Of a DNA stretch of 64,000 nt, positions 34,808-43,535 are shown in pieces. The notes under the pieces were generated by a model, which made no database searches, had not been told where the DNA came from, and saw only the letters and a list, made by a program, of their open reading frames with translations. The stretch's first letter is position 1, and each line of letters opens with the position of its first letter. The stretch is from assembly GCA_024742495.1 (NCBI GenBank), contig JANSYJ010000006.1, positions 1-64,000 of the forward strand, read 5' to 3'. This stretch comes from Bacteroidota bacterium. Its GTDB lineage: Bacteria; Bacteroidota; Bacteroidia; Flavobacteriales; Schleiferiaceae. A program made the translations under genes and the position numbers.

Positions 34808-36836
34808 TAGTATCAATTAATCCTGCACGACGCAGTAAAGCTTTGGGATCGGGATCTTTTCCGCGAAAGCGCTTATAAATAACTGCCGGATGCTCGCTAC
34901 CACCGCTGGCCAATAGCGCCCTGAATTTTAGGGCGGTATCCGGGTCAAATAATCCTTTTTCTAAAAATAGCTCAAAGGCGTCAGCATCTAAAACTTCCGC
35001 CCATTTATAACTGTAATAGCCCGCGGAGTAGCCTCCTTGAAAAATATGGCTAAAGCTGCAAGACATATTGGTTTCTGGCCTTAGGGGAAATAAGGCGGTT
35101 TCTTGTAATACAGAATCTTCTTGCTCCGCTACTGTATCATGGCTTGGAATTCCAGTATGCCAGGCCATATCGAGTTTCGCAAAGCTTACTTGGCGCATCG
35201 TGGCATAGCCTTCCATAAAAGTGGCCGATTCCTTTAGCTTCTTCACCCACTCTGCTGGTAGGGCTTCATTTGTTTTGTAATGACGAGCAAAGAGATCTAG
35301 ACATTCCTTTTCATAGCACCAGTTCTCCATAATTTGAGAAGGAAGCTCTACAAAATCCCAATAAACGCTAGTACCGCTTAAGCTAGCATATTTACCTTGA
35401 GCCAACATACCATGCAAGCTATGTCCAAACTCATGAAAAAGGGTTAGCACCTCATTAAATGTAAGTAAAGATGGAGTGCTTTTTCCTGGCTTGGTGAAAT
35501 TGCATACGATGCTTACATGTGGCCTTTGATCGCCCTCTTTGGTCAATTTCTGGGCGCGATAAGATGTCATCCACGCCCCATTGCGTTTTCCTTCGCGGGG
35601 AAAGAAATCGGCGTAGAAAATCGCCAAGTGACTGCCATCGGCATTGCTTACCTCATAGGTGATTACATCGGGGTGATACTTCTGCAAGTCCTTGCGCTCC
35701 TTAAAGTTGATGCCAAATAATTTATTGGCCACCGCAAAAGCGCCGTCAATAACGCTGTTTAACTCAAAATAAGGCTTTAGTAAATTATCGTCAATCTGGT
35801 ATCGCTCTTGTTTCAGCTGCTCTTTGTAATAGGCTAAATCCCATGACTCTAATTGATCAATATTGTCCTTGGATTTAGCATAGTCCTCCAATTCCTTCAA
35901 CTCACTTTTAGCCGCTGGAAATGCAACCTCCTGTAGCTTGGCTAAAAAACCGAAAACCTCATCTGGGGAAGCAGCCATACGTTCGCTTAGTATATAGTCG
36001 GCATGACTTTTATAAGCCAACAATTCGGCACGCTGATGCCTAAGAGTCACAATTTTTTGAATCGTTTCTTGATTATCATACTCATCTCCCTTAAAAGCCT
36101 TGGAACCGAAGTCAATGGACAACTTCTTCCTTAGCTCCCGATTGCCAGCATAGGTCATAAAAGGCAGATAACTCGGAGCCTGTAAACTAATAAGGTAGGC
36201 ATCTTCCCTTCCCTTTGCTTTGGCCTCTTCTGCCGCGGCTTCCTTGGCATAATCTGGCAATCCTTCCACTTCCTCTTCACTAAGAAAAAGGGAATAGCGA
36301 TTTGTTTCGGCCAGCACGTTTTCGCCAAATTGAAGACTTAATTGGGCTAGCTCCTGATCTATCGATCGTAGTTTTTTCTGCTCCGCTTGGGCTAATAAAG
36401 CGCCATTTCTTTGGAAAGATCGATAGGTTTTATCCAGTAACATCTGATCTTCCTTATCCAGCTTCAGTTCTCCCTTTTGGGCATAAACCCTTTTAACTCG
36501 CTCAAATAAGGAGGCATTTAAAATTACATCATTGCGGTATTCGCTTAAGAGAGGCGAAAAATCGCGAGCCAGCATTTGAATATCCTCATTGGTTTCTGCT
36601 GAATTGAGATTGAAAAAGATCTCTGCAATTCGCGATGCCCTTTCTCCTGCATTCTCTAATGCCTGAATGGTATTTTCAAAGCTTGGCGCTTGATCTGATT
36701 CGCAGATGGCCTTCACCTCATCCAATCCTTCCTGGATGGCAATTTTGAGTGCTGGTAAATAATGTTCCGTTTTTATTTCTTCGAAGGGAACGGTGCCAAA
36801 GGGGCTATTAAATTCCTTTAATAAGGGATTAGTCAT
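34800..36836 (-). CDS. M3-family oligopeptidase/dipeptidyl carboxypeptidase
   Basis: A 678-residue zinc metallopeptidase of the M3 family (oligopeptidase A/Dcp type) that degrades short peptides in the cytosol. The zinc motif H-E-F-G-H-S-L-H-G lies around 465-473, with the third ligand Glu about 25-30 residues later. There is no signal peptide in the chosen form. The open frame runs to 36920, but the start M-T-N-P-L-L-K-E-F-N at 36836 agrees with family N-termini. It heads the five-gene overlapping operon ending with the GNAT gene. Confidence 0.93.
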   Translation of the reverse strand: MTNPLLKEFNSPFGTVPFEEIKTEHYLPALKIAIQEGLDEVKAICESDQAPSFENTIQALENAGERASRIAEIFFNLNSAETNEDIQMLARDFSPLLSEYRNDVILNASLFERVKRVYAQKGELKLDKEDQMLLDKTYRSFQRNGALLAQAEQKKLRSIDQELAQLSLQFGENVLAETNRYSLFLSEEEVEGLPDYAKEAAAEEAKAKGREDAYLISLQAPSYLPFMTYAGNRELRKKLSIDFGSKAFKGDEYDNQETIQKIVTLRHQRAELLAYKSHADYILSERMAASPDEVFGFLAKLQEVAFPAAKSELKELEDYAKSKDNIDQLESWDLAYYKEQLKQERYQIDDNLLKPYFELNSVIDGAFAVANKLFGINFKERKDLQKYHPDVITYEVSNADGSHLAIFYADFFPREGKRNGAWMTSYRAQKLTKEGDQRPHVSIVCNFTKPGKSTPSLLTFNEVLTLFHEFGHSLHGMLAQGKYASLSGTSVYWDFVELPSQIMENWCYEKECLDLFARHYKTNEALPAEWVKKLKESATFMEGYATMRQVSFAKLDMAWHTGIPSHDTVAEQEDSVLQETALFPLRPETNMSCSFSHIFQGGYSAGYYSYKWAEVLDADAFELFLEKGLFDPDTALKFRALLASGGSEHPAVIYKRFRGKDPDPKALLRRAGLIDTNG

Positions 36837-36926
36837 TCTATCATATTTGCCCACAAAGTTACATTTTGCTTTCGGGAACATTGGACACAAAAATGATCCT
36901 ATCATCGGAATTGATGCCAACTGATT

Positions 36927-36934
36927 TACCTTTG
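36927..36934 (+). promoter_or_regulatory. -7 promoter box before the DinB-like gene
   Basis: TACCTTTG is a perfect TAnnTTTG box 15 bases before the ATG at 36949. It lies in the divergent region with the M3 peptidase gene. Confidence 0.5.
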
Positions 36935-36948
36935 CAGAAATATCTTAG

Positions 36949-37518
36949 ATGACCGCAGTAGAGGCTCAAAATTTTTTACAGGAATTGTGGCAGCAAACCC
37001 GCAGCGAACTAGACGATCTGTTCTACTATTGCGAGGCAGAAGATCTCAAGAAAAGACTATCCAAGAAAGGCTCCTGGTCGATTACCGAGGTGCTGTTTCA
37101 TATCAATCTTGTAAATAGTCACTACCTAAAAGGTATGCCGGTTTTTAGCAGCCTTAGTCAAGATGCCAAAGACCGATCCCTTAAACGCAGTTTCCTCGGC
37201 AAGCGCATTGAAAATTCCATGCGTTTAAAAGAGGATGGCAGCATCGGTCTGAAAATGAAATCACCATCTTCCACCGACCCCATAAAAGCGCAAAAGCGAG
37301 GACATGCAGCGGTGGAAAAAGTAATTTTTAAGGAAATACTGGAGGATTTAGATCGCATTAAAAAGTACATTGAGCTGCTGGCTGATCATAAATTGGAAGT
37401 GCAAAAAGTGCCTACCTTATTTCCTATTTTAAAGGTAAATGCCGCCGATGCCCTATTCATTATGCTGGTGCATGAGAGACGTCATCTGGCGCAAGCCAAG
37501 CGAATTTTAGAAGCCTAA
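36949..37518 (+). CDS. DinB-like protein
   Basis: A 189-residue four-helix protein of the DinB superfamily. G-S-W-S-I-T-E-V-L-F-H-I-N near 42-54 contains the first histidine and H-E-R-R-H-L-A-Q near 175-182 the last two. The rest, including a basic K-S-P-S-S-T-D-P-I-K region near 103-112, is not distinctive. Enzymatic activity is unknown. It is the third DinB-fold gene in the window. Confidence 0.8.
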   Translation: MTAVEAQNFLQELWQQTRSELDDLFYYCEAEDLKKRLSKKGSWSITEVLFHINLVNSHYLKGMPVFSSLSQDAKDRSLKRSFLGKRIENSMRLKEDGSIGLKMKSPSSTDPIKAQKRGHAAVEKVIFKEILEDLDRIKKYIELLADHKLEVQKVPTLFPILKVNAADALFIMLVHERRHLAQAKRILEA

Positions 37519-37562
37519 ACGGAAATCGCCAACTACAGCTATAATCTTATCAGCTTTGAGCC

Positions 37563-37949
37563 ATGAAAGAAATTAAGTCTCGGGAAGATATAGAGCTCTT
37601 AGTCGATCGCTTTTACGGCAAGATACGTCAGCATGAAACGCTGGGCCCAATATTTAATAGCCACATTACTGAGGATCAATGGCCCGAGCACTTAGCTAAG
37701 CTTGGTGATTTCTGGGAGACTAATCTTTTTGGTGTTTCAAAATTCAAAGGTAATCCCGTTCAAAAGCACATTAAAGTTGATCGACAACTAAACTCTGGAA
37801 TCACCCAAGTCCATTTTGGCAATTGGCTGCAATTATGGTTTGAAACCATAGATGAGCATTTCGCCGGTGAAAAGGCAGACAGAGCCAAAAGGTCGGCCCG
37901 AAAGATGGCTACCGGCCAATTTTTAGCGGTTTGGCATTCTAGAAGTTGA
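37563..37949 (+). CDS. Group III truncated hemoglobin
   Basis: A 128-residue 2-on-2 globin. The start (I-K-S-R-E-D-I-E-L-L-V-D-R-F-Y) and the W-P-E-H-L-A-K-L-G-D-F-W core (about 39-50) fit group III truncated hemoglobins. The proximal heme histidine would be in V-H-F-G-N-W near 80-85. The role of group III globins is not settled; NO or oxygen chemistry is likely. It may be relevant to the N2O-reductase cluster 8 kb away, but that is inference. It stands alone. Confidence 0.88.
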   Translation: MKEIKSREDIELLVDRFYGKIRQHETLGPIFNSHITEDQWPEHLAKLGDFWETNLFGVSKFKGNPVQKHIKVDRQLNSGITQVHFGNWLQLWFETIDEHFAGEKADRAKRSARKMATGQFLAVWHSRS

Positions 37950-38089
37950 GCCCATAATGAGCTGGAAGAAGCCGGCCGTATTAGATGGGCCTTCTCAAGC
38001 GCTCCTTAAATCAAGCGAGCTTTCCACTATATTCGCCTGAGGGCTAAAAGCTTTGGTCCTTTTTGCATTTTAATTCCAGCAGCTCCATT

Positions 38090-38482
38090 TTGAAGATCAA
38101 TCGCAAAACTCTGCTTCTCCTTATTTTAGCAAGTATTGGATTCCAAATAAAGCTTTACGCCGATTCCGGTGTTCCGGGACTGGGAGAAGCAATGCTCCTT
38201 ATTATAATAGGGCTTATTATCGGCTTCATTCTGCTTTCCCTCCTTAATGCCTTTATCGCCTTAAGGCTGATGAATAAGCTGCATAAGACCCATGAAAAGA
38301 TTTCTTGGTATTACTTTATCGCCGCGGCTTGTGGTCATGCTATTGCCTTCTTTTCTCATGATATTGGAGATCTAAGTTATAGCAATGGCTATTTGCTAAT
38401 CTTATTCCTTTCGGGTTTCTTTAGCGCTAGCCTGGCCTATTTTATTAAGGTCCGACGATCAATGAAAAAAGCAAATCAATAA
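38090..38482 (+). CDS. Small membrane protein
   Basis: A 130-residue protein with a signal-like first helix (about 7-23), two or three further hydrophobic helices (about 30-52, 68-85, 92-113) and a basic end. The open frame reaches a TTG at 38063, but the TTG at 38090 (M-K-I-N-R-K-T-L-L) gives a normal signal sequence. There is no ATG near. It overlaps the next gene by one base (TAATG). Family not recognised. Confidence 0.65.
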   Translation: MKINRKTLLLLILASIGFQIKLYADSGVPGLGEAMLLIIIGLIIGFILLSLLNAFIALRLMNKLHKTHEKISWYYFIAAACGHAIAFFSHDIGDLSYSNGYLLILFLSGFFSASLAYFIKVRRSMKKANQ

Positions 38483-39006
38483 TGAAGAAACGCTTACTCA
38501 TAATTTCTGATCTATGGGGATTTGAGCATTCTAAATGGCAAGAGTGCTATATATCCACCTTAAGTCCGCACTTCGAATTACAAGTTTATGATAGCTGTAA
38601 AATTGGAGAAATAGATCTTAATGATTATCAAGAGGCTAAACTGCATGGGCAATTCGTGAATGGTGGAATTCAAAAAGCAGTAAATCGATTGCTGCTTGAA
38701 GAAACTAAACCACTAAACATTTTAGCCTTTAGCATTGGGGGAACCATTGCTTGGCAATTTGCCTTAAAAAGCAATTTGGTACAGTCCCTAGTTTGTGTTT
38801 CTTCCAGCCGATTGCGTAAGGAAAATCAAAAACCCTCGTCTTCTATTCAATTGCATTATGGGGCTGATGATCCCTACATTCCTCCAAGCTCTTGGTTTGA
38901 GGCCTTAAAGCCAAATACTAGGATTTGGCAAAATGAAGGGCATCAGGTTTACCAAAGCCAATCTTTTTGTGATGCTATATGCCAATCCCTAATTAAGGAA
39001 AGATGA
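38482..39006 (+). CDS. Small alpha/beta hydrolase
   Basis: A 174-residue alpha/beta-hydrolase fold protein. The nucleophile elbow reads A-F-S84-I-G-G (a variant of G-x-S-x-G with Ala in the first position), the acid is probably D129 or D130 in Y-G-A-D-D-P-Y-I-P and the histidine H154 in E-G-H-Q-V-Y. The triad is complete, so an esterase or thioesterase is likely; the substrate is unknown. It overlaps its neighbours on both sides (TAATG before, ATGA after), implying one operon with the membrane protein and the GNAT protein. Confidence 0.8.
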   Translation: MKKRLLIISDLWGFEHSKWQECYISTLSPHFELQVYDSCKIGEIDLNDYQEAKLHGQFVNGGIQKAVNRLLLEETKPLNILAFSIGGTIAWQFALKSNLVQSLVCVSSSRLRKENQKPSSSIQLHYGADDPYIPPSSWFEALKPNTRIWQNEGHQVYQSQSFCDAICQSLIKER

Positions 39007-39467
39007 AATTAAAAATAGAGAAGAGCGGGAAGGATGATTTTATAGGATTGAAAGAGATTCTTAATAGCACCGGCCTCTTTCCACCCGAGATGCTCGAAGA
39101 GATGATGAGGGCCTATTTCGAAGATTCGGATTCTGGAGAAATCTGGTTTAGTGCCCTTTTAGATAATGAAGTTGTGGGCTTTGCCTATTGCGCGCCAGAG
39201 AAGTTCTGCGATGGAACCTATAATCTTTTGGCCATTGGTATAGATCCAGAAAAGCAAGGTCACGGTATTGGAAATAAACTAATTAAACATCTTGAAAAAT
39301 CGCTGCAAAGTGCTGGCGCTCGACTGCTAATGGTTGAAAGTTCGGGTTCCCCGGATTATGACTTAAGCAGGCGTTTTTACCAAAGGCAAAATTTTGAACT
39401 GGTAGCCACCATTGCCGATTATTGGCAAGAAGGAGAAGACAAAGTGATATTTACCAAAAAAATATAG
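39003..39467 (+). CDS. GNAT N-acetyltransferase
   Basis: A 154-residue GNAT enzyme. The acetyl-CoA-binding motif is I-D-P-E-K-Q-G-H-G-I-G-N-K-L near 80-93 (Q-x-x-G-x-G type), preceded by L-A-I-G. It has the usual late D-Y-W motif. The substrate is unknown. The gene starts inside the stop of the hydrolase gene (ATGA). Confidence 0.88.
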   Translation: MKLKIEKSGKDDFIGLKEILNSTGLFPPEMLEEMMRAYFEDSDSGEIWFSALLDNEVVGFAYCAPEKFCDGTYNLLAIGIDPEKQGHGIGNKLIKHLEKSLQSAGARLLMVESSGSPDYDLSRRFYQRQNFELVATIADYWQEGEDKVIFTKKI

Positions 39468-39486
39468 GCGAATAGCAATACCTTTA

Positions 39487-40200
39487 ATGCGGCTAAAAAG
39501 TCGATTAATGATAGATGCGATTCCATTTTGGGTAGAGGCATTATTCCTTTTTACCTGCTTGTTCAGTTTAGTTCTGTTCTATTTCGCTAATTCTAAAGCC
39601 CCGAGGTTGATGCTCCTGCTTTTAGTTTGGTGCAGCCTTCATGCTCTACTAGCCTATCAAGGATTTTATCAAAATACCACTTCGGTTCCACCCCGCTTCG
39701 CTTTAGTACTGGTTCCTAGTGCCTTATTTATCATTTATGGTTTAATAGGAGCTCAAAAAAAATGGTTCTTAGAGCATCGCAATCTTAAATTGAGCAGCCT
39801 CTTGCATCTCCTTCGCTTGCCGGTGGAGATTGTTCTCTATCAACTTTTCCTTTATAAGATGGTCCCAGAGTTAATGACCTTTACCGGACGTAATTTTGAT
39901 ATTGTTATGGGCCTTAGCGCGCCTCTTATTGCCTGGTTAGTGCATAGGCAAAGAATTAGTCGAAAAATGCTGATTGCCTGGAATAGCATCGGTTTGGCGC
40001 TTATTTTATTTATCCTCGTCAATGGCGTACTTTCAGCCGAATTGCCCATCCAGCAATTTGCCTTCGATCAGCCGAATCGCGGACTAAACTACTTCCCTTT
40101 TATACTATTGCCGGCATTGCTTGTTCCCATGGTGATTTGGATGCATATTTCAGATCTCATTTACCTTCAAAAAAATAAAGTTGATCTTAAATCTCTTTAA
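39487..40200 (+). CDS. Multi-spanning membrane protein, unknown
   Basis: A 237-residue membrane protein with about seven hydrophobic helices (near 12-30, 38-56, 68-86, 98-120, 130-148, 158-178, 198-220). There is no known motif; the C-terminus is charged. It begins 19 bases after the GNAT gene and its TAA abuts the GTG of the nitrilase gene, so all are likely one transcript. Not recognised. Confidence 0.7.
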   Translation: MRLKSRLMIDAIPFWVEALFLFTCLFSLVLFYFANSKAPRLMLLLLVWCSLHALLAYQGFYQNTTSVPPRFALVLVPSALFIIYGLIGAQKKWFLEHRNLKLSSLLHLLRLPVEIVLYQLFLYKMVPELMTFTGRNFDIVMGLSAPLIAWLVHRQRISRKMLIAWNSIGLALILFILVNGVLSAELPIQQFAFDQPNRGLNYFPFILLPALLVPMVIWMHISDLIYLQKNKVDLKSL

Positions 40201-40908
40201 GTGAAAATTGCCTTAGCCCAATGTAATTCTTCCTCAAGTGACCTCAACTTGAATATTAGGAGGCATAAATCTCTATTTAAGGATGCCGCTGCAAATGGGG
40301 CCGATTTAATTTGCTTTCCCGAATTATCCTTGAGCAGCTTCTCCGCTTCCAATATAAAAACCATGGCCTTTGAAGCTGAGGATGGTCGATTAGATCTTTT
40401 TCAAAAATTGGCAGATGAATACAAGCTTTGCCTCTTAATTGGGGCCCCACTGCTGCGTGATGGAGATTTATTCATTAGCACCTTCATCTTTCAAGCCAAT
40501 AAAGCCCGAGAAGTTTACAGCAAACAGATACTTCATGCCGATGAAGAGCCCTATTTCAAAGCTGGAACTAGAGGTCACAAATTAAGTATTCAAGCTTACA
40601 ATATCGTTTTGGGAATCTGCTATGAAACCCTACAGCATGAACATTTGGAACAGGCCAAGGAACTGGAAGCAGATATCTATCTCGCCATGGTGGTGAAATC
40701 GCAAGAAGCCATCGAGAGGGCTTTTAAGTTCTATCCAGAAAAGGCTCGGCAGTATAAAATGATTATTGCTATGAGCAATGCCATTGGACCCTATGACAAT
40801 TTTGAAGGTGCGGGACAAACGGCAGTTTGGAATGCGGATGGGCAATTCTGCGATGGCTTAAGTCCAGCAGAAAGTGGTCTTTTAATTTTCGATACGGTTG
40901 CGATATGA
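40201..40908 (+). CDS. Carbon-nitrogen hydrolase (nitrilase superfamily)
   Basis: A 235-residue amidase-type enzyme with the full Glu-Lys-Cys triad: E41 in C-F-P-E-L-S, K108 in Y-S-K-Q-I and C140 in G-I-C-Y-E. Start codon GTG, directly after the upstream TAA. Members hydrolyse amides such as omega-amides or carbamoyl compounds; this one is not resolved further. Its TGA overlaps the ATG of the following GNAT gene (ATGA). Confidence 0.9.
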   Translation: MKIALAQCNSSSSDLNLNIRRHKSLFKDAAANGADLICFPELSLSSFSASNIKTMAFEAEDGRLDLFQKLADEYKLCLLIGAPLLRDGDLFISTFIFQANKAREVYSKQILHADEEPYFKAGTRGHKLSIQAYNIVLGICYETLQHEHLEQAKELEADIYLAMVVKSQEAIERAFKFYPEKARQYKMIIAMSNAIGPYDNFEGAGQTAVWNADGQFCDGLSPAESGLLIFDTVAI

Positions 40909-41423
40909 CTGAGAACTTTAATATCTCCAAGGCTAAGGTCAATGATTTGGAAACGGTGGTTGGATTGTATCGAGATGCCCGACTGAATATGGATCGTTTG
41001 GGGATTCATCAGTGGACCAGCGAATATCCTCGTAGCGATCAAGCCCTTAAAGACTTGCAATCAGGCTGCCTGTATAAACTGACCAAGGATGCCCAAAGCC
41101 TAGCGGTAATAAGCATTAATGAAGAGCAAGATCCTGCTTATAAAAATATTGATTGGCAGTTTGACGATTCCAAAGTGCTAGTGATACATCGCTTAGTAGT
41201 TCACCCTAATTATGAAGGACAAGGGCATGCCCAAAGCTTGATGGATTTTGCTGAAAATTACGCCTTGGAAAATAACTATACATCCATAAGGTTAGATGCC
41301 TATAGCGCTAATCCAAGATCACAAAATTTTTACCTTAAAAGAGCTTATCACATCCGAGGGGAGCTATTCTTCCCCGGAAGGAAGGAAGCCTTTTATGCGA
41401 TGGAGAAAACATTATTATCATGA
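40905..41423 (+). CDS. GNAT N-acetyltransferase
   Basis: A 172-residue acetyltransferase with the CoA loop in V-V-H-P-N-Y-E-G-Q-G-H-A-Q-S-L near 98-112 and Y-S-A-N-P-R-S-Q-N-F-Y near 138-148, typical of GNATs. The frame is open further upstream within the nitrilase gene, but the ATG at 40905 overlaps its stop and gives the usual N-terminus. It overlaps the following DinB gene by four bases. Substrate unknown. Confidence 0.88.
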   Translation: MTENFNISKAKVNDLETVVGLYRDARLNMDRLGIHQWTSEYPRSDQALKDLQSGCLYKLTKDAQSLAVISINEEQDPAYKNIDWQFDDSKVLVIHRLVVHPNYEGQGHAQSLMDFAENYALENNYTSIRLDAYSANPRSQNFYLKRAYHIRGELFFPGRKEAFYAMEKTLLS

Positions 41424-41959
41424 AAAAAATAGCCCTTCTTTTAACGGCTTTTATGGCCCTTAGTTCTTTTAGTGTAAAAGGACAAGAGGATACCTTTTTA
41501 CGCGAATATTTAGAGCGATTAGAAAATTCGCGTAAGTACCTCCTGGAAGTGGCCGAATTAATGCCAGAGGAGCAATACCATTTTAAGGCCAGTCCCGAAT
41601 CGCTCTCCTTTGCAGAGAATCTCTTGCATATTGGATTTGCCATGAACTGGCATACTAAATCACTCATTGGCGATCAGCCTAGTATTAGCTGGCAGGAGGA
41701 CACCGTATTTAAGGTGGCCGATAAAACTAAAGCAGAAATGATTGCGCTCATCGATAAGTACTTTAAAAGCAATATTGCCTTTTTGGCAAAAGTGGACCCC
41801 AAGGTTTTAAATCAAAGACTCAATTATTTTGGTCAAGAGCGCAGTAAGCGCCAAATCCTTATGCTCCTTAGCGATCATATTACCCATCACCGCGGACAAA
41901 TGCTCGTTTACCTCCGCTTAAAGGGGATTACACCACCGAGGTATGTCTTATATCAGTAA
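41420..41959 (+). CDS. Secreted DinB-like protein
   Basis: A 179-residue DinB-superfamily protein with a signal peptide (about 1-21, ending S-V-K-G-Q). The core has E-N-L-L-H-I-G-F-A near 64-72 with a histidine and D-H-I-T-H-H-R-G-Q near 152-160, fitting the three-histidine metal site. Export of a DinB-fold protein implies a periplasmic role. It overlaps the GNAT gene by four bases and is last in this operon. Confidence 0.85.
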   Translation: MKKIALLLTAFMALSSFSVKGQEDTFLREYLERLENSRKYLLEVAELMPEEQYHFKASPESLSFAENLLHIGFAMNWHTKSLIGDQPSISWQEDTVFKVADKTKAEMIALIDKYFKSNIAFLAKVDPKVLNQRLNYFGQERSKRQILMLLSDHITHHRGQMLVYLRLKGITPPRYVLYQ

Positions 41960-42176
41960 ATTAAAAAATATATAAAGTCTTTGCCTTTTAATTTGGTTTA
42001 ATACAAAAAACCAAAATACGAGGAGGCCCTCAAAATTAAATAGCAATAACTGTCAAGTTTTTGATGGTTTTGCCTTTCTATTTGGGCTGCATTTCCTTTG
42101 CTGAATAATTAAAGACTTTTTTATCTTTTATTTTCCTAAACTGATATTCCTCATATTTTCAATTCCCCTGAGGCTC

Positions 42177-42184
42177 TACTTTTG
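42177..42184 (+). promoter_or_regulatory. -7 promoter box of the copper-import set
   Basis: TACTTTTG is a perfect TAnnTTTG box that ends only seven bases before the ATG at 42192. The transcript is therefore predicted to have almost no leader. This is the likely promoter of the 42192-45908 genes. The 232-base gap before this gene also holds an AT-rich inverted repeat TTTGGTTT/AAACCAAA (about 41992-42017) of unknown use. Confidence 0.5.
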
Positions 42185-42191
42185 ATCTCAG

Positions 42192-42578
42192 ATGTTTAGA
42201 GCATTTTCACATATAGTCATAATCCTTACGGTCCTTTTCTCGCAGCTATATAATAGCGCCGTAAGTGCCGTTTACAGTCTTAATAGGGACTATTATGCTA
42301 CTGAGTTATGTGAAGAAAAGAGCAATCCAAATTCCCTTTGTGAGGGATCTTGCTTCTTCTCTAAACAACTAAATCTAAAAAGTAAAAGTGCGCCCAAAGC
42401 GGCAAGCTTGCATTTTGTAGCCAGCCCTCCACTCTTTTTTGCGCCAGGCTATAATTTAGTACTAAGGCCCTCTCTTGTCTTTTATAAAAAAGGTTTCCCT
42501 TTTACGGATGCCATTAAAATCCAAAACCCCTATCGTAGAGATATAGAACATCCCCCGGAAATTGGCGCTCCTGCCTAG
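42192..42578 (+). CDS. Small cysteine-motif protein of the copper locus
   Basis: A 128-residue protein with an N-terminal hydrophobic segment (about 5-25) followed by Y-S-L-N-R-D-Y-Y-A-T-E-L-C at 28-40 and L-C-E-G-S-C-F-F-S-K-Q-L near 49-60. This pattern (L-C..., C-x-G-x-C, K-Q-L) is that of short Bacteroidota proteins encoded beside metal-related TonB receptors. The three cysteines could bind a metal. It ends in a proline-rich tail. It is followed by the YtkA-like lipoprotein and the copper receptor, so a role in copper handling is inferred; its exact role is unknown. Confidence 0.72.
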   Translation: MFRAFSHIVIILTVLFSQLYNSAVSAVYSLNRDYYATELCEEKSNPNSLCEGSCFFSKQLNLKSKSAPKAASLHFVASPPLFFAPGYNLVLRPSLVFYKKGFPFTDAIKIQNPYRRDIEHPPEIGAPA

Positions 42579-42613
42579 TTTCAGTTCTATTCTAATTTTT
42601 AAATACGATACAA

Positions 42614-43444
42614 ATGTTTTTCAATAAAATTAATTTGCGAGTAGCTATGGCTGCTGGCCTACTACTTCTCATGTCTGCTTGTTCCAAAGATGAAGACGAC
42701 GATAAACAAGTAAATAGTAATAATCCTTTATCCGAATATGTACTCCTGGGTGAAGAAAGCACCGCCAACGCTTCTGTTCGACTTTATGCAAGTGAAGATG
42801 CTTTTGTGGGCTATAATGAAATCGCTGTTCAGGTGTTTCAGCCGGGAACCGATAATCAATTGAGAGCGGTATCTATTCAACTCCTGCCAATGATGGACAT
42901 GGGGATGATGAAGCACAGCGCCCCTTTTGAAAATCCAACTTATAATGAAAGTCTTAGCGCTTTTAGCGGCTCTTGTACTTTTATAATGCCCAGTGGACAA
43001 ATGGGGTCTTGGACCTTAGCTGTGCTATTAGATAATGAAGGAGTTAGAGATACTCTTACTTTCCCCATCATTGTGGTTCCTAAAGCAGAAGCCAGGCTTA
43101 TCAGCTTTGAATCTGAATTGGATAGTAGCAAAATTTTTGTTGCCTTAAGAGCACCGATGGGTCCAGAAATTGGGGCTAATTCTTTTGAGTTGATGATCTA
43201 TGAAAGGGAAACCATGATGGCCTTTCCCCCTGTGGAAAATCTAAGTGTTGAAATCACCCCCGAAATGCCAACCATGGGTCATGGCTCACCCAATAATGTA
43301 AATCCTATCCACATGGAAAATGGTCATTATGTTGGAGAAGTGAATTTTACCATGAGTGGATACTGGAAAGTTCATTTTATGCTTAAAGACAGTTCTGGCC
43401 AGATGGTGAAATCCGATGGCTACTTTGATATCACCTTTCAATAG
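42614..43444 (+). CDS. Met-rich YtkA/FixH-like lipoprotein
   Basis: A 276-residue lipoprotein (lipobox L-M-S-A-C near 18-22, then acidic D-E-D-D-D-K). It appears to have two related beta-domains. Each carries a methionine/histidine cluster followed by an immunoglobulin-like strand: M-M-D-M-G-M-M-K-H near 94-102 with M-G-S-W-T-L near 131, and P-E-M-P-T-M-G-H-G-S near 214 with G-H-Y-V-G-E-V-N-F and G-Y-W-K-V near 238-258. This is the YtkA/FixH pattern seen in copper-related proteins. Cu(I) binding is inferred from the Met clusters and the neighbouring receptor. Confidence 0.78.
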   Translation: MFFNKINLRVAMAAGLLLLMSACSKDEDDDKQVNSNNPLSEYVLLGEESTANASVRLYASEDAFVGYNEIAVQVFQPGTDNQLRAVSIQLLPMMDMGMMKHSAPFENPTYNESLSAFSGSCTFIMPSGQMGSWTLAVLLDNEGVRDTLTFPIIVVPKAEARLISFESELDSSKIFVALRAPMGPEIGANSFELMIYERETMMAFPPVENLSVEITPEMPTMGHGSPNNVNPIHMENGHYVGEVNFTMSGYWKVHFMLKDSSGQMVKSDGYFDITFQ

Positions 43445-43465
43445 TCGCTAGTACAGCGCTTTTCA

Positions 43466-43512
43466 ATTGCTCTATTCCTGCCTGGTTTAAAAGCTAGGCA
43501 GGATATAGCAAT
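43466..43512 (+). other. Long hairpin between lipoprotein and receptor genes
   Basis: ATTGCTCTATTCCTGCCT (43466-43483) pairs with AGGCAGGATATAGCAAT (43496-43512), about 16 pairs with one mismatch and one bulge around a 12-base loop. No T run follows, so it is not a standard terminator. It may stabilise or split the mRNA between the lipoprotein gene and the receptor gene. Confidence 0.6.
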
Positions 43513-43535
43513 CCTAATTCCTTAAACATCAAAGC

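Noticed and set aside
37950-37990. GCCCAT/ATGGGC inverted repeat as terminator after the truncated hemoglobin
   Set aside because: The arms are only 6 bp around a 29-base loop and no T run follows; too weak to annotate.
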